In this document: positions 9,530-18,086 of the stretch, piece by piece
Layout of the letters: the number at the start of each line of letters is the position of its first letter
Position numbering within the stretch: position 1 is the stretch's first letter
DNA from: Bacillota bacterium
GTDB taxonomy: Bacteria; Bacillota; Clostridia; Clostridiales; Clostridiaceae
Assembly (NCBI GenBank): GCA_023445445.1
Contig: JAEXLD010000017.1
Coordinates: forward strand, 1 to 64,000
Direction: 5' to 3'
Length of the DNA: 64,000 nucleotides
The notes under the pieces: generated by a model
Told to the model about the DNA's origin: nothing
Seen by the model: only the letters and a program-made list of their open reading frames with translations
Database searches by the model: none
Made by a program: the position numbers and the translations under genes

Positions 9530-9560
9530 GAAAAAAAAGGTGGAACCCACCTCTTTTTTA
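9530..9560 (-). terminator. msrB terminator
   Basis: A short strong stem AGGTGG/CCACCT (9538-9552) flanked by A and T runs on both sides, so it can work in both directions. It overlaps the end of msrB. Confidence 0.75.
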
Positions 9561-9998
9561 TTTATCAAACAAAGCTAAATATTCTTCATAACCTTCTTCT
9601 TTCATTTTATCCTTAGGTATAAATTTTAATGCTGCAGAATTTATACAATATCTAAGTCCTCCTAGCTCCTCTGGTCCATCACAAAAAACATGTCCTAAAT
9701 GGGAATCTGAAGATTTGCTTCTTACTTCTGTTCTTACCATTCCATGACTTCTGTCTACCTTTTCATTTATTAACTTTCTATCAATAGGCTTTGAAAAAGC
9801 TGGCCATCCACATCCAGAGTCAAACTTTGCATCTGATATAAATAAAGGTTCTAAAGAAACTATGTCTACATATATTCCTTCTTCAAAGTTATCACAGTAT
9901 TCATTTGAAAAAGGTGCCTCAGTAGCATTTTCTTGAGTAACCTTATATTGTAATTCTGTTAATCTATTTTTTAATTCATCTTTATCATATCTATTCAT
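9558..9998 (-). CDS. msrB: Peptide methionine-R-sulfoxide reductase
   Basis: MsrB reduces methionine-R-sulfoxide in proteins. The family blocks are present in order: CGWPAF, DSHLGHVF and RYCINSAAL, the last carrying the catalytic Cys. The usual pair of zinc-binding CxxC motifs is not apparent, as in many non-zinc MsrB proteins. I choose the ATG at 9996-9998 because GGAGG lies nine bases upstream. An in-frame GTG three codons earlier directly abuts that site and is unlikely to be used. It is monocistronic with a terminator at its end. Confidence 0.95.
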   Translation of the reverse strand: MNRYDKDELKNRLTELQYKVTQENATEAPFSNEYCDNFEEGIYVDIVSLEPLFISDAKFDSGCGWPAFSKPIDRKLINEKVDRSHGMVRTEVRSKSSDSHLGHVFCDGPEELGGLRYCINSAALKFIPKDKMKEEGYEEYLALFDK

Positions 9999-10045
9999 TT
10001 TTTTCACCCTCCATTTATTTATATTGTAATTATTATACTAAACTT

Positions 10046-10429
10046 TTATTTATTTTTTGTAATAAATATTCTTTTTACTATAGTTTGTGGTGGATTAGAT
10101 TTAGTCATAGCTTCACTTACTCTCATATAAACTAAATCACCCTTTTGAAATTCTATCTTTTCTTTTTTATCGTTGGAAGAATTCATAACTTTAGTTGTAT
10201 CATCAACTATTCCAACAACCTTTATCTTATTTACTTCCTTGTCCTTAATATAACCATCAACAGTTATTCTAATGGTTTTATTATCTTCACTTTTTTCCAC
10301 CTCTATTATTTCACCAATAACAATTGGACTTTTAGCATTCATTGTTTTATCTGGTTCTGCAGCCCCAATTAATATAGAAGATACTATTAATAAAGAAGAA
10401 ATTATTAATAATGATTTTTTTAATTTCAT
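10046..10429 (-). CDS. Small secreted protein of unknown function
   Basis: A 127-residue protein with a basic N-terminus and hydrophobic core (residues 5-23), most likely a signal peptide or anchor. The mature part is predicted mainly beta-stranded, with alternating short hydrophobic stretches (IVIGEIIEVEK, TIRITVDGYI, KIKVVGIVDD), which could be a small OB-like barrel. I do not recognise a named family and see no cysteine or catalytic motif. AAGGAGG precedes the ATG. It stands between msrB and the DNA glycosylase gene without a clear operon link. Confidence 0.7.
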   Translation of the reverse strand: MKLKKSLLIISSLLIVSSILIGAAEPDKTMNAKSPIVIGEIIEVEKSEDNKTIRITVDGYIKDKEVNKIKVVGIVDDTTKVMNSSNDKKEKIEFQKGDLVYMRVSEAMTKSNPPQTIVKRIFITKNK

Positions 10430-10486
10430 ATATAAACCTCCTTAGACTAAAATCATTATTAGTTTTATACAAATCTATATAAATAT

Positions 10487-11098
10487 TCATTTTTTTGATA
10501 CATAAATATTATCTTTAATATAGAATCTCCATAAAAAGTCCTTAGCTTCTTCTGCATAATCAATACCTATTCTTTTTGTCTCAACTATTTCAATTTTTTT
10601 ATTTGGATTATGTTCTAAATACAAATCACCTTCTAAGTATAATTCTTTATAATTATCATTTTTAGTTATATTAAGTGCACTACATAATTTTGCAGGTCCA
10701 TTAGTTAAATTCTTTTTTTGAGCTTTAGTTAGTTCTTCATAATCTTTATTAAATCTGATATTAGCAAGGTAATCAAAATTATCTAATGGTTCAACTGCCC
10801 TTATTAAAACAGCTTCAGGATCATCTTTTTTATTAGTTACAATATTAAGACAGTAGTATAAACCATAAATAAAATAAACATAAGCTATTCCTCCTTCTTC
10901 AAAAAGAGGTTTTGTTCTTTCAGTTTTCTTATAATTGTAAGCATGACATGCCTTATCAGTAGCTCCAATATAGCTTTCAGTTTCAACAATCATAGTTTTA
11001 ATTCTTCTACCATTAACTTCCCTTACAAGAAAATCTCCTAATATATTTTTCGCAATATCTATTGCTCCTTTTTGATAAAATTCCTTATCTATCATCAT
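10487..11098 (-). CDS. DNA-3-methyladenine glycosylase (AAG/MPG family)
   Basis: A 203-residue base-excision glycosylase of the alkyladenine (AAG) fold, which removes 3-methyladenine and other damaged purines. Signatures are LGDFLVREVNG, ETESYIGATDKACHA with the catalytic-region Glu, AYVYFIYGLYYCLN, AVLIRAVEPL and NGPAKLCSALNI. Two adjacent ATG codons follow GGAGAAG; the first has the better spacing. Normal length for bacterial members. It is transcribed away from the DUF1622 gene. Confidence 0.93.
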   Translation of the reverse strand: MMIDKEFYQKGAIDIAKNILGDFLVREVNGRRIKTMIVETESYIGATDKACHAYNYKKTERTKPLFEEGGIAYVYFIYGLYYCLNIVTNKKDDPEAVLIRAVEPLDNFDYLANIRFNKDYEELTKAQKKNLTNGPAKLCSALNITKNDNYKELYLEGDLYLEHNPNKKIEIVETKRIGIDYAEEAKDFLWRFYIKDNIYVSKK

Positions 11099-11242
11099 AT
11101 TTCTTCTCCAAACTAAATTATATTTACAATTATATATTATTTTTCATTTTTCTTTATTATTTATTCCTTAATTTTTTATTTCACTTATTTTTTTCTCCTT
11201 TATTGAAATAATAAGTAATATAAAAATAAGGTGGTGCTACTT

Positions 11243-11596
11243 ATGTTAGAAAACTTTATAAAGGTTATACTCCCACCATTAATAAATATACTAGATTTAA
11301 TAGGTATTTTTGTTATATGTGTAGGTTCTGTTAAAGCCTTTTATCACTATATCTTATCTTTAGTTAAAAGAAATCAGTATCCATTAAAATGGGAATATGC
11401 AAATTCAATGGCAACTGCCCTTGAATTTAAGCTTGCAGCTGAAATCCTTAAAACAGTTATTATTAGAAATATTAATGAACTTATCATTTTAGGTTCCATA
11501 ACTTTAATAAGGGGCTTTTTAACTTTAATAATACATTGGGAAATGAAATCAGAAAAACAAAAGAAAGAAAAAAATAACAAAGATAAAGGAGCTTAA
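11243..11596 (+). CDS. DUF1622 family membrane protein
   Basis: A protein of about 117 residues with two or three membrane helices (about residues 5-35, 70-100) and a charged lysine-rich tail. The pattern PPLINILDLIGIFVICVGSV and the later LEFKLAAEILKTVI segment match DUF1622 membrane proteins of unknown function. The start is set at the ATG at 11243, eight bases after AAGGTGG; an in-frame GTG at 11231 overlaps that site. It is one of few plus-strand genes in this part. A weak hairpin (GGAGCT/AGCTCC) covers its stop codon. Confidence 0.8.
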   Translation: MLENFIKVILPPLINILDLIGIFVICVGSVKAFYHYILSLVKRNQYPLKWEYANSMATALEFKLAAEILKTVIIRNINELIILGSITLIRGFLTLIIHWEMKSEKQKKEKNNKDKGA

Positions 11597-11737
11597 TCAG
11601 CTCCCCTATCTTCGCTATTTTAAAATTTTTTAATGACTTTATGATTCTTTTATTATATAAAATATTTTAAACTCATAAACTATATAGTTTATTATATCCT
11701 TTTTTGTAATATTGTCAATAACTTTAAAAAATATATT

Positions 11738-11944
11738 TTACCACTCTATTACAAGTACGCTAACCTCATCCTTAGTTAAAGATACCTTATATCCATTAAA
11801 AATTAACCAAGTTAAAAGTTCCATTTGTATTTCTTCATTATCGCAAACTATCATAGCAGAAATCTTGTTTAAATTCCTTTCTTTTGCATAATTAATATGA
11901 TCTAAAATATTTCTTTTTTGATATGCTATTAAATTATCTACCAT
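11738..11944 (-). CDS. Small protein of unknown function
   Basis: A 68-residue acidic-to-neutral soluble protein with alternating helix and strand segments (DHINYAKERNLNKISAMIVCDN, then LLTWLIFNGYKVSL) and a C-terminal VSVLVIEW strand. The ATG follows GGGGGAGA at a good distance, which supports it as a real gene. I do not recognise a family. It lies about 100 bases downstream of the LexA-like fusion gene, beyond that gene's terminator, so it is probably transcribed separately. Confidence 0.65.
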   Translation of the reverse strand: MVDNLIAYQKRNILDHINYAKERNLNKISAMIVCDNEEIQMELLTWLIFNGYKVSLTKDEVSVLVIEW

Positions 11945-12028
11945 ATAATATCTCCCCCTTCATAGGATATAATATTCCTATAAATATATTATTATGTTAA
12001 TTATTTTCTGGGAAATATTTACAAATCA

Positions 12029-12063
12029 AAAAGAAGAGATAATTTTAATTTATCTCTTCTTTT
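12029..12063 (-). terminator. Terminator of the LexA-like fusion gene
   Basis: A long stem (AAAGAAGAGATAA with TTATCTCTTCTTT) that includes the last codons and stop of the gene and is followed by T-rich DNA on the minus strand. Confidence 0.7.
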
Positions 12064-13469
12064 ATTACTCCTATAGCTACACCTAATATACTTACATTTC
12101 TATTTGTTAAATCTATTGGTGAATATAAAGAGTTCGCTGGCATTAATTTAGGAGTATTATCATTTAAATTTAATGTCTTCAAAGTTGCTTCTACATCTAA
12201 ATTAGCTGCTACTATATCATTATGATTTGCATTTGCTTGCTTTTTGATTACAACTAAATCACCATTACAAATATTTTTATCTACCATGGAATCTCCCTTT
12301 ACTCTTAGAATAAAGGTATCCTTTCCTCTTTCAAGCCAGTATTTAGGCAAATAAAAGGTTCCTTCTATATTATCATTCATTTCAATAGGATTACCTGCAG
12401 CTATATTACTAAACATAGGTAAATCCACTAATTCATCTTTACTATATATAGTATTATCATTATTAAATATTTCTTTATCATTAGAAGCTGAATCTATTTT
12501 AAATTCTACTATATCTTTATTTTTTAAATTTATATATTGGAACTTTTCTATTGTATTAATTACCTTCTTCTTCTTTTCAAACTTTAATTTGAAGCTAAAG
12601 CTTTTACCCTTTACGTCTACACCTAGGCTATTAAATTTTCTCCCTTTTATCATCCATGAGTTTTCTTTATTATTTAATTCACTATTTAATATAAAGATAA
12701 AAGATGAATAGGACTTTTCTTTATATATAGCCTTTATAAAATCTATTTCTGCTTTAGTTAATCTTTCAATATCATCTAAAAATATATGGCTATATATTCC
12801 TTTATATTTTTTAATATACTCAAGAGCAAATAGAACATGATCATATTTATCAATAAATAAATTAGTATTTAATATATTATTATACATTTCCTTAATACTA
12901 TATATTGACTCTCTTGTGTATGATGATTTCTTAATTCTGTTCTTTCTACCTTTTCTATCTACGCTTAAATACTCATCTAAGGTTAAATTACTAGCTTTAA
13001 TCCACCATATCTCATCTAATAAAAAATCTAATGTAGCCTTTTCAATAAACTTAGATTTTTTATGAAACTTTTCTATTTCATTTTTTAGAGTTTTTAATAC
13101 ATTTAAAGATTCTTTTTTATTTATTATTTTAAATACTTGTCCCTTTTCTCTAAGATATGCATTGTAATATGTATTAATTAGTTCCTCAAAAGTAACTATG
13201 TCTACTCTATTTTTTTCTAATGAAAATAGTGAATAGAAATAATCATTGTTACTTTCTTTATTATAAAGCTCATTAGCATTACTATTTTTAATATAATTCG
13301 AAGTAACAAATAGTATTTTATCATCTTCGTAAAGACAATAGTTGTTTTCCAAGTTTAATGCTTTATAAATTGATGCAGTACTCTTTCCTGTTCCTTCTTT
13401 ACCCTTTAAAACTTGATATCCAGAAGTCTTATGTTTTATAAACTTATCTTGAGCTTTTGTTAATTCCAT
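12045..13469 (-). CDS. Helicase-like P-loop ATPase fused to a LexA-type S24 self-cleaving domain
   Basis: A 474-residue two-part protein. The N-terminal part resembles domain 1A of UvrD/Rep-type SF1 helicases: a Q-like start (LTKAQDKFI), Walker A GKEGTGKST at 23-31, and a Walker B-like IFLDDIERL near 230-240. The helicase 2A domain and motifs IV-VI are missing. The C-terminal 124 residues match the LexA/UmuD S24 domain: Ala-Gly cleavage site at 358-359, Ser394 in GDSM and Lys431 in EATLK. Their spacing (36 and 37 residues) nearly equals that of E. coli LexA (35 and 37). There is no LexA winged helix. By inference, DNA damage or another signal would cut the ATPase part free. Transcribed alone. 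Confidence 0.88.
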   Translation of the reverse strand: MELTKAQDKFIKHKTSGYQVLKGKEGTGKSTASIYKALNLENNYCLYEDDKILFVTSNYIKNSNANELYNKESNNDYFYSLFSLEKNRVDIVTFEELINTYYNAYLREKGQVFKIINKKESLNVLKTLKNEIEKFHKKSKFIEKATLDFLLDEIWWIKASNLTLDEYLSVDRKGRKNRIKKSSYTRESIYSIKEMYNNILNTNLFIDKYDHVLFALEYIKKYKGIYSHIFLDDIERLTKAEIDFIKAIYKEKSYSSFIFILNSELNNKENSWMIKGRKFNSLGVDVKGKSFSFKLKFEKKKKVINTIEKFQYINLKNKDIVEFKIDSASNDKEIFNNDNTIYSKDELVDLPMFSNIAAGNPIEMNDNIEGTFYLPKYWLERGKDTFILRVKGDSMVDKNICNGDLVVIKKQANANHNDIVAANLDVEATLKTLNLNDNTPKLMPANSLYSPIDLTNRNVSILGVAIGVIKEEIN

Positions 13470-13591
13470 GAATTCACCGCCTTATTCCTTGTCCAATTAT
13501 TTATGTATTTTTATAATATATTCTATGAAGGTTTATGTCAAACAACCATTCAATTACATATTAATACATATACTCTATATTTTACTTTTTT

Positions 13592-13664
13592 AATAACTTG
13601 TACCGTGCAATTTTCTAAAAGTTATTACAAGTAACCATCTTCTAAAGAAAGTGCTTTAGAAGAT
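13592..13664. other. Structured intergenic DNA upstream of the LexA-like fusion
   Basis: The 313-base gap 13470-13782 holds no gene. Inside it are an inverted repeat AATAACTT (13592-13599) / AAGTTATT (13619-13626), an overlapping pair ACTTGT/ACAAGT, and an 11-bp hairpin (13637-13647 with 13654-13664). Read on plus, the last hairpin is followed by TTTGTTCTTT and could end a short RNA. Read on minus, the whole block would be 5' leader or operator DNA of the fusion gene. I cannot tell which. Confidence 0.4.
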
Positions 13665-13705
13665 TTGTTCTTTAAAATAATAAATAACTATTAGAAATAA
13701 TTAAA

Positions 13706-13748
13706 AGATAGTAAATTAGACTATAATAAATAGATTAATTTACTATCT
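13706..13748 (-). terminator. ecfT terminator
   Basis: A 13-bp stem AGATAGTAAATTA/TAATTTACTATCT with an 17-base loop, 35 bases past the ecfT stop. The stem sequence is nearly the same as that of the terminator at 18087-18130. Confidence 0.7.
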
Positions 13749-13782
13749 TTATTAAATTTACTTAAATATATTTCTGTTAACT

Positions 13783-14610
13783 TTATACAAAGGGATTATA
13801 AAATCTTCCATTATTAATTTTAACAGATAGTATAGCTATAATTAACAATATTGTAGCTAAAGCTATTGTAATATAATCACCTTTTTCAAACTTTCTTCCA
13901 TTATACCAAGTTCGTTTTTTATTTTTTCCAAAGGCTCTTAGCTCCATAGCTGAACTGATACTTTCTATTCTATCTAAACTTGAAAAAATTAAAGGCATTA
14001 ATATTGATGCTGAATTTTTAATTCTTTTTGTAAACTTTTCCTTTTTAGACATATCTATTCCCCTTGCTTGTTGTGCAAAGGATATATCTTGATAATCCCT
14101 TTGAACATCTGGTATATATCTTAAAGCAATAGAAACAGAATAAGCTATTTTATAGTTAACACCAATTCTATTTAGTGATGCAGCAAATTCACTTGGATTA
14201 GTTGCAACCATAAATAATAGTGCCATTGGTATTATTGAAAAATACTTTATCGTTATATTAAATTGATAAAATAATTGTTCTAAAGTCACTGTGTATGGTC
14301 CTGCAATTTTAAACAAATTAGTTCTAGTTCCATATATTTGAACTCCCTCATAAGGTGAGAAAATAAAAATTGCTAAGTTATTTAGTAATAAAAATACTAA
14401 AATAAAATATAGCACAAAGGAAATTTGTTTAAACTCTACTTTTGATATTTTAAATACTACTATACTTAAAACAAACATTAGAAGAAGTACCCTAGTATCA
14501 TAAGTAATCATTGATGCTACTGCCCATATTATAAAAGCAATTAACTTAGCTGCACCAGTTAATTTATGTATAGGGGAATCTATATTTGAATACTCTAACA
14601 TCTTACTCAT
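13783..14610 (-). CDS. ecfT: ECF transporter transmembrane component EcfT
   Basis: A 275-residue membrane protein with about six hydrophobic helices. It has the two Ala-Arg-Gly type coupling motifs of EcfT: QQARGIDM and, further on, LRAFGKN (an ARG/ALRAxG variant) that contact the ATPases. EcfT joins the S component to the EcfA ATPases in energy-coupling-factor transporters. Its ATG overlaps the stop of the fused ATPase gene by four bases (14607-14610), so the two are translationally coupled. It probably serves the UPF0397 S component upstream, and perhaps others. Confidence 0.93.
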   Translation of the reverse strand: MSKMLEYSNIDSPIHKLTGAAKLIAFIIWAVASMITYDTRVLLLMFVLSIVVFKISKVEFKQISFVLYFILVFLLLNNLAIFIFSPYEGVQIYGTRTNLFKIAGPYTVTLEQLFYQFNITIKYFSIIPMALLFMVATNPSEFAASLNRIGVNYKIAYSVSIALRYIPDVQRDYQDISFAQQARGIDMSKKEKFTKRIKNSASILMPLIFSSLDRIESISSAMELRAFGKNKKRTWYNGRKFEKGDYITIALATILLIIAILSVKINNGRFYNPFV

Positions 14611-16313
14611 ATGGCTCTAATCCTCCTATCATAATTAATAAACTTTTTAACAAAATCTCTTGGATTTTCTAAATTAGATTTTATAGCTAATTCGTATAAA
14701 GAAGTTTCTTTTAAATTTGCTTCTGATATAACATTTTTGTCTGTTATAACATTTGCAGCAATATCATCTGCTAACTTTAACCCATTTGAAAATACTATTG
14801 CTCTATTAGTATATTCAAGCATTAAATGCATGTCATGAGTAATCATTATAATTGTTACACCTTTTTGGTTTAATTCCTTTAAAAACTCCATAATTTCAGT
14901 GTAATGTTTAAAATCTTGCCCAGCTGTTGGCTCATCTAAAATAATTACTTCTGGATTTAATACTAATATAGATGCTATTGTTACACGTTTTTTTTGTCCA
15001 AAACTAAGGGCTGAAATTGGCCAATTACGGAATTCATATAATCCACAAATTTTTAAAGTATTAAATACTCTTTCTTTAATTTCTTCTTCATCTATTCCTC
15101 TTACTCTAAGACCTAATGCAACTTCATCAAATATCATTGTTTTAGATATCATTTGATTTGGATTCTGCATTACAATACCAATTTTTTCAGCACGTTCTTT
15201 AATGGTTTCATTAATTATGTTCTTACCATTAAATAATATTTCTCCATCTGTTGGTTTATAGAAACCGCAAATTAGCTTTGATATTGTAGATTTTCCAGCA
15301 CCGTTTTTTCCAACTATGCTAATCATTTCACCTTTATTAATTTTAAAGGAAATGCCTTTTAATATTTCTCTATTTTTTTCATAGCCAAATTTAACATTTT
15401 TTAATTCTAATAATACTTCATCTGATACTTCTTTCTTTTCCTCAAAAGTATCATTATACCAACATTTTAACTTATCTTTACATTGATCTAAATTTAATGT
15501 GTTTATATGTTGTGGGTTAATATTAGAATTTACTTCACATTTAGCATATTTTAATGCCGTAATATAAAGAGGTTCACGTATACCAACCTCTGAAAGTATA
15601 TTAGAGGCTAAAAGTTCTTTTGGTGACATGTCTGCTACAATTTCACCTTTATCTACAACAATTATTCTATCTATATCACAATGTAATACATCTTCTAGTC
15701 TATGCTCAATAATTATTATTGTTTTCTTTGTCTTTCTTTTTATCTCATCAATTAATTCAATAGCATTTTTCCCCGTTGCTGGATCTAAGCTTGCCAATGG
15801 TTCATCAAATAATAGAATATCTACATCACCAACCATAGCTCCTGCTAAAGTTACACGTTGCTTTTGCCCACCAGATAAGCTATAAGGTGCTAATTCTAAA
15901 TGATTATCTATATCAACAATCTTAGAAGTTATTTTTACTTTTTCCTTCATTTCATCTTGCTCAACACAATCATTTTCTAACTTAAAAGCAATATCCTCTG
16001 CTACAGTTAATCCAATAAATTGACTATCTGGATCTTGAAGAACTGTACCAACTGAATTTGATAATTCAAAAATGCTCATATCTCTTGTTTCTTTTCCATT
16101 TATTTTTAAACTTCCTGAAATATTCCCTTTATATGAAAATGGTATTAATCCATTTATACAATTTGAAATTGTGCTTTTTCCTGATCCAGAGGGTCCAACA
16201 ATAAGAACTTTTTCACCTTCATATATAGTTAAGTTTATATTATTTAATGTTGGCTTTGCTTGAGCTCTGTATTGGAAAGTAAAATTTTTGAACTCAATAA
16301 CAGGTTTTTTCAT
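14607..16313 (-). CDS. ECF transporter ATPase, two fused ABC domains (EcfA1-EcfA2 type)
   Basis: A 568-residue protein with two complete ABC cassettes. The first has Walker A GPSGSGKST (about 37-45), signature LSGGQKQR and Walker B ILLFDEP; the second has Walker A GKNGAGKST (about 332-340), signature LSFGQKKR and Walker B VIILDEP. Most ECF systems use two separate ATPases; a fused form is seen in YkoD-like systems. The second signature has Phe in place of the usual first Gly (SFGQ), a common variation. It is separated from the S component upstream by a terminator (16459-16491) and is coupled to ecfT. Confidence 0.93.
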   Translation of the reverse strand: MKKPVIEFKNFTFQYRAQAKPTLNNINLTIYEGEKVLIVGPSGSGKSTISNCINGLIPFSYKGNISGSLKINGKETRDMSIFELSNSVGTVLQDPDSQFIGLTVAEDIAFKLENDCVEQDEMKEKVKITSKIVDIDNHLELAPYSLSGGQKQRVTLAGAMVGDVDILLFDEPLASLDPATGKNAIELIDEIKRKTKKTIIIIEHRLEDVLHCDIDRIIVVDKGEIVADMSPKELLASNILSEVGIREPLYITALKYAKCEVNSNINPQHINTLNLDQCKDKLKCWYNDTFEEKKEVSDEVLLELKNVKFGYEKNREILKGISFKINKGEMISIVGKNGAGKSTISKLICGFYKPTDGEILFNGKNIINETIKERAEKIGIVMQNPNQMISKTMIFDEVALGLRVRGIDEEEIKERVFNTLKICGLYEFRNWPISALSFGQKKRVTIASILVLNPEVIILDEPTAGQDFKHYTEIMEFLKELNQKGVTIIMITHDMHLMLEYTNRAIVFSNGLKLADDIAANVITDKNVISEANLKETSLYELAIKSNLENPRDFVKKFINYDRRIRAI

Positions 16314-16458
16314 AGCAAATCTCCCTTTACAATTAAAATATAATATTAAAGATTTTATCTCCGACTTTAAATATTACTATATTTTCTTCAATATGTATAC
16401 AAAAAAATCATATATATTATATGTAATTAATACATTTTATTTATATATCTAAAAATAA

Positions 16459-16491
16459 AAAATACCAGAAACCTAAAGTCTCCAGTATTTT
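16459..16491 (-). terminator. Terminator between the S component and ECF ATPase genes
   Basis: A 14-bp stem with wobble pairs (AAAATAC.../...GTATTTT) and a TTTAG loop, then TTTTTATTTTT on the minus strand. It would limit read-through from the SAM hydrolase/S component unit into ecfA-ecfT. Confidence 0.7.
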
Positions 16492-16500
16492 AATTGGGTA

Positions 16501-17052
16501 TTATTCCCTATCTAAACTTCCTTTTTTAACTCTAGTTTTTGAATAAGTATTAATTAAAAAAGTTCCTAATAATCCAACTGTAATAGAATTAGAAATAGCA
16601 GCTATTATACCTTGTAAATAAACCTTATTAACTGGCTCTGCATAAATAATAATATCTAGTGTAGGTGCAATTATAATCCATGAAATAACATTAGCAGCTA
16701 CTTGATAAATATTAAATATAATAATTTCTTTCTTTTGAAATTCTCCTTCATTAACCTTTAGCTTATTCCATGCTAATCCAAGTATTAAACCTACTCCTGC
16801 AGAAGCTATAACCCAACTAAACCAAGGTGAACCATAGAATACTAAATCCTTTAATGCGTGACCTATAAATCCTATAGATAAACCTGCTATTGGTCCATAT
16901 AAAGCTGCCATTAAAGCTAAGAATGCGTAACTTGTTTCAATATTAGTATTTGGTATTCCTGATGGAATAGAACCAAAACGTCCTAATATCATAAATACTG
17001 CTGCTCCTATTCCTATTGCTACTATAGTTTTAATAGATAAATTCTTTTTCAT
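16501..17052 (-). CDS. ECF transporter S component, UPF0397 family
   Basis: A 183-residue membrane protein with about five or six helices. The N-terminal SIKTIVAIGIGAAVFMILGRF and GPIAGLSIGFIGHALKD are typical of UPF0397, an S-component family often annotated as riboflavin-type. Its substrate is uncertain. It starts 44 bases after a SAM hydrolase gene and lies upstream of the ECF ATPase and EcfT genes. The link with SAM hydrolase suggests a sulfur- or adenosine-related compound, but that is inference. The motif expected in S components for EcfT contact (AxxxA-type in helix 1) is compatible with AIGIGAA. Confidence 0.85.
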   Translation of the reverse strand: MKKNLSIKTIVAIGIGAAVFMILGRFGSIPSGIPNTNIETSYAFLALMAALYGPIAGLSIGFIGHALKDLVFYGSPWFSWVIASAGVGLILGLAWNKLKVNEGEFQKKEIIIFNIYQVAANVISWIIIAPTLDIIIYAEPVNKVYLQGIIAAISNSITVGLLGTFLINTYSKTRVKKGSLDRE

Positions 17053-17096
17053 TATAATTCCTCCATATAATAGTACTATCAGTGCTATAATTTTTT

Positions 17097-17954
17097 TTAT
17101 TCATATACTAATCTTGGAGCTTTTCTTATAGATATCATCCAATTTGTACCTGTTTGTATATTGTAAGCCTTTGAGAAAGAACCTTGATTTATAGCAACTG
17201 CTAGGTTATCTAATGAATTAACATATACTAAAGTTTCTCCCACATGAACATCAGCAAAAGATTTAGCATATACCATTATATTTCTATAAACTTCTCTCTT
17301 GTTATTCTTAATAGATACTTCAACTTTATCTCCATAATTAATACCTAAGCTTACAAATAATTCTCTTGATATATTAGTCCATAGGCTACCAAATCTTACA
17401 TCTAAAACATCAATAGATCCAGTAACAACATCATTTTCCTTGCATGCTTCAACTACTGGAAGTTCTACAACCTCTTCTACTGGTATTTCTGGTCCAACTT
17501 GTTCAAAAGTTATAACACCAGCTGCCAGTCTCGCACCTGTATATGCATATATATCTCTTCCATGGAAAGTATACGATGCTCCTGAATTAGGTAATCTATT
17601 AATAGTTTCATCGATTTCTCTAGCTTCTACAATTCCACACATACGCTTAATATGAGTAAGAGTTCCATTATCAGGAGTAATTATATACTGACCTGTAGCA
17701 GTTTTAACACCTATACTCTTTCTATTAGAACCTACTCCCGGATCTACTACTGATACAAATACAGTGTCCTTTGGCCAATATACTGTAGTTTGAATTAATC
17801 TATATGAAGCTTCCCATATGTTATATTGTGGTATTTCATGAGTTAAATCAAATAATTGTAAAGACTTATCTACTGAGTATGCCACCCCATACATAGCACT
17901 TACTGCTCCATCTACTATTCCAAAATCTGATTGAAAAACTAATGCATTTTTCAT
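17097..17954 (-). CDS. SAM hydroxide adenosyltransferase (DUF62, SAM hydrolase)
   Basis: A 285-residue member of the family that hydrolyses S-adenosylmethionine to adenosine and methionine and is related to fluorinase. Conserved blocks are FQSDFGIVDGAVSAMYGV, DLTHEIPQYN, VSVVDPGVGSNRKS, ITPDNGTLTHI and FHGRDIYAY. In the known enzymes the Asp of the SDFG block and the Arg-Asp-His set position a water molecule. It is first in a two-gene unit with the UPF0397 transporter component. A promoter with a flanking inverted repeat lies upstream at 17988-18015. Confidence 0.93.
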   Translation of the reverse strand: MKNALVFQSDFGIVDGAVSAMYGVAYSVDKSLQLFDLTHEIPQYNIWEASYRLIQTTVYWPKDTVFVSVVDPGVGSNRKSIGVKTATGQYIITPDNGTLTHIKRMCGIVEAREIDETINRLPNSGASYTFHGRDIYAYTGARLAAGVITFEQVGPEIPVEEVVELPVVEACKENDVVTGSIDVLDVRFGSLWTNISRELFVSLGINYGDKVEVSIKNNKREVYRNIMVYAKSFADVHVGETLVYVNSLDNLAVAINQGSFSKAYNIQTGTNWMISIRKAPRLVYE

Positions 17955-17987
17955 TTAATCTCCTCCTTTGTTCAAATACATTAAAAG

Positions 17988-18030
17988 TATATAATGCGAA
18001 TAATGATAAAGTCAATACATTTTTTATTCG
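17988..18030 (-). promoter_or_regulatory. Promoter of the SAM hydrolase gene, with flanking inverted repeat
   Basis: On the minus strand TTGACT (18010-18015) and TATATA (17988-17993) are 16 bases apart. A 7-bp inverted repeat CGAATAA (17997-18003) / TTATTCG (18024-18030) brackets the -35 box and part of the spacer, so it may be an operator. Confidence 0.5.
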
Positions 18031-18086
18031 TAACTATAACTATATTTAAACAATAATTATATAAATTTCTTATTTAAATAAATAAA

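Noticed and set aside
11587..11610. GGAGCT/AGCTCC hairpin over the DUF1622 stop codon as terminator
   Set aside because: It lacks a T-run, so I noted it only within the gene entry.
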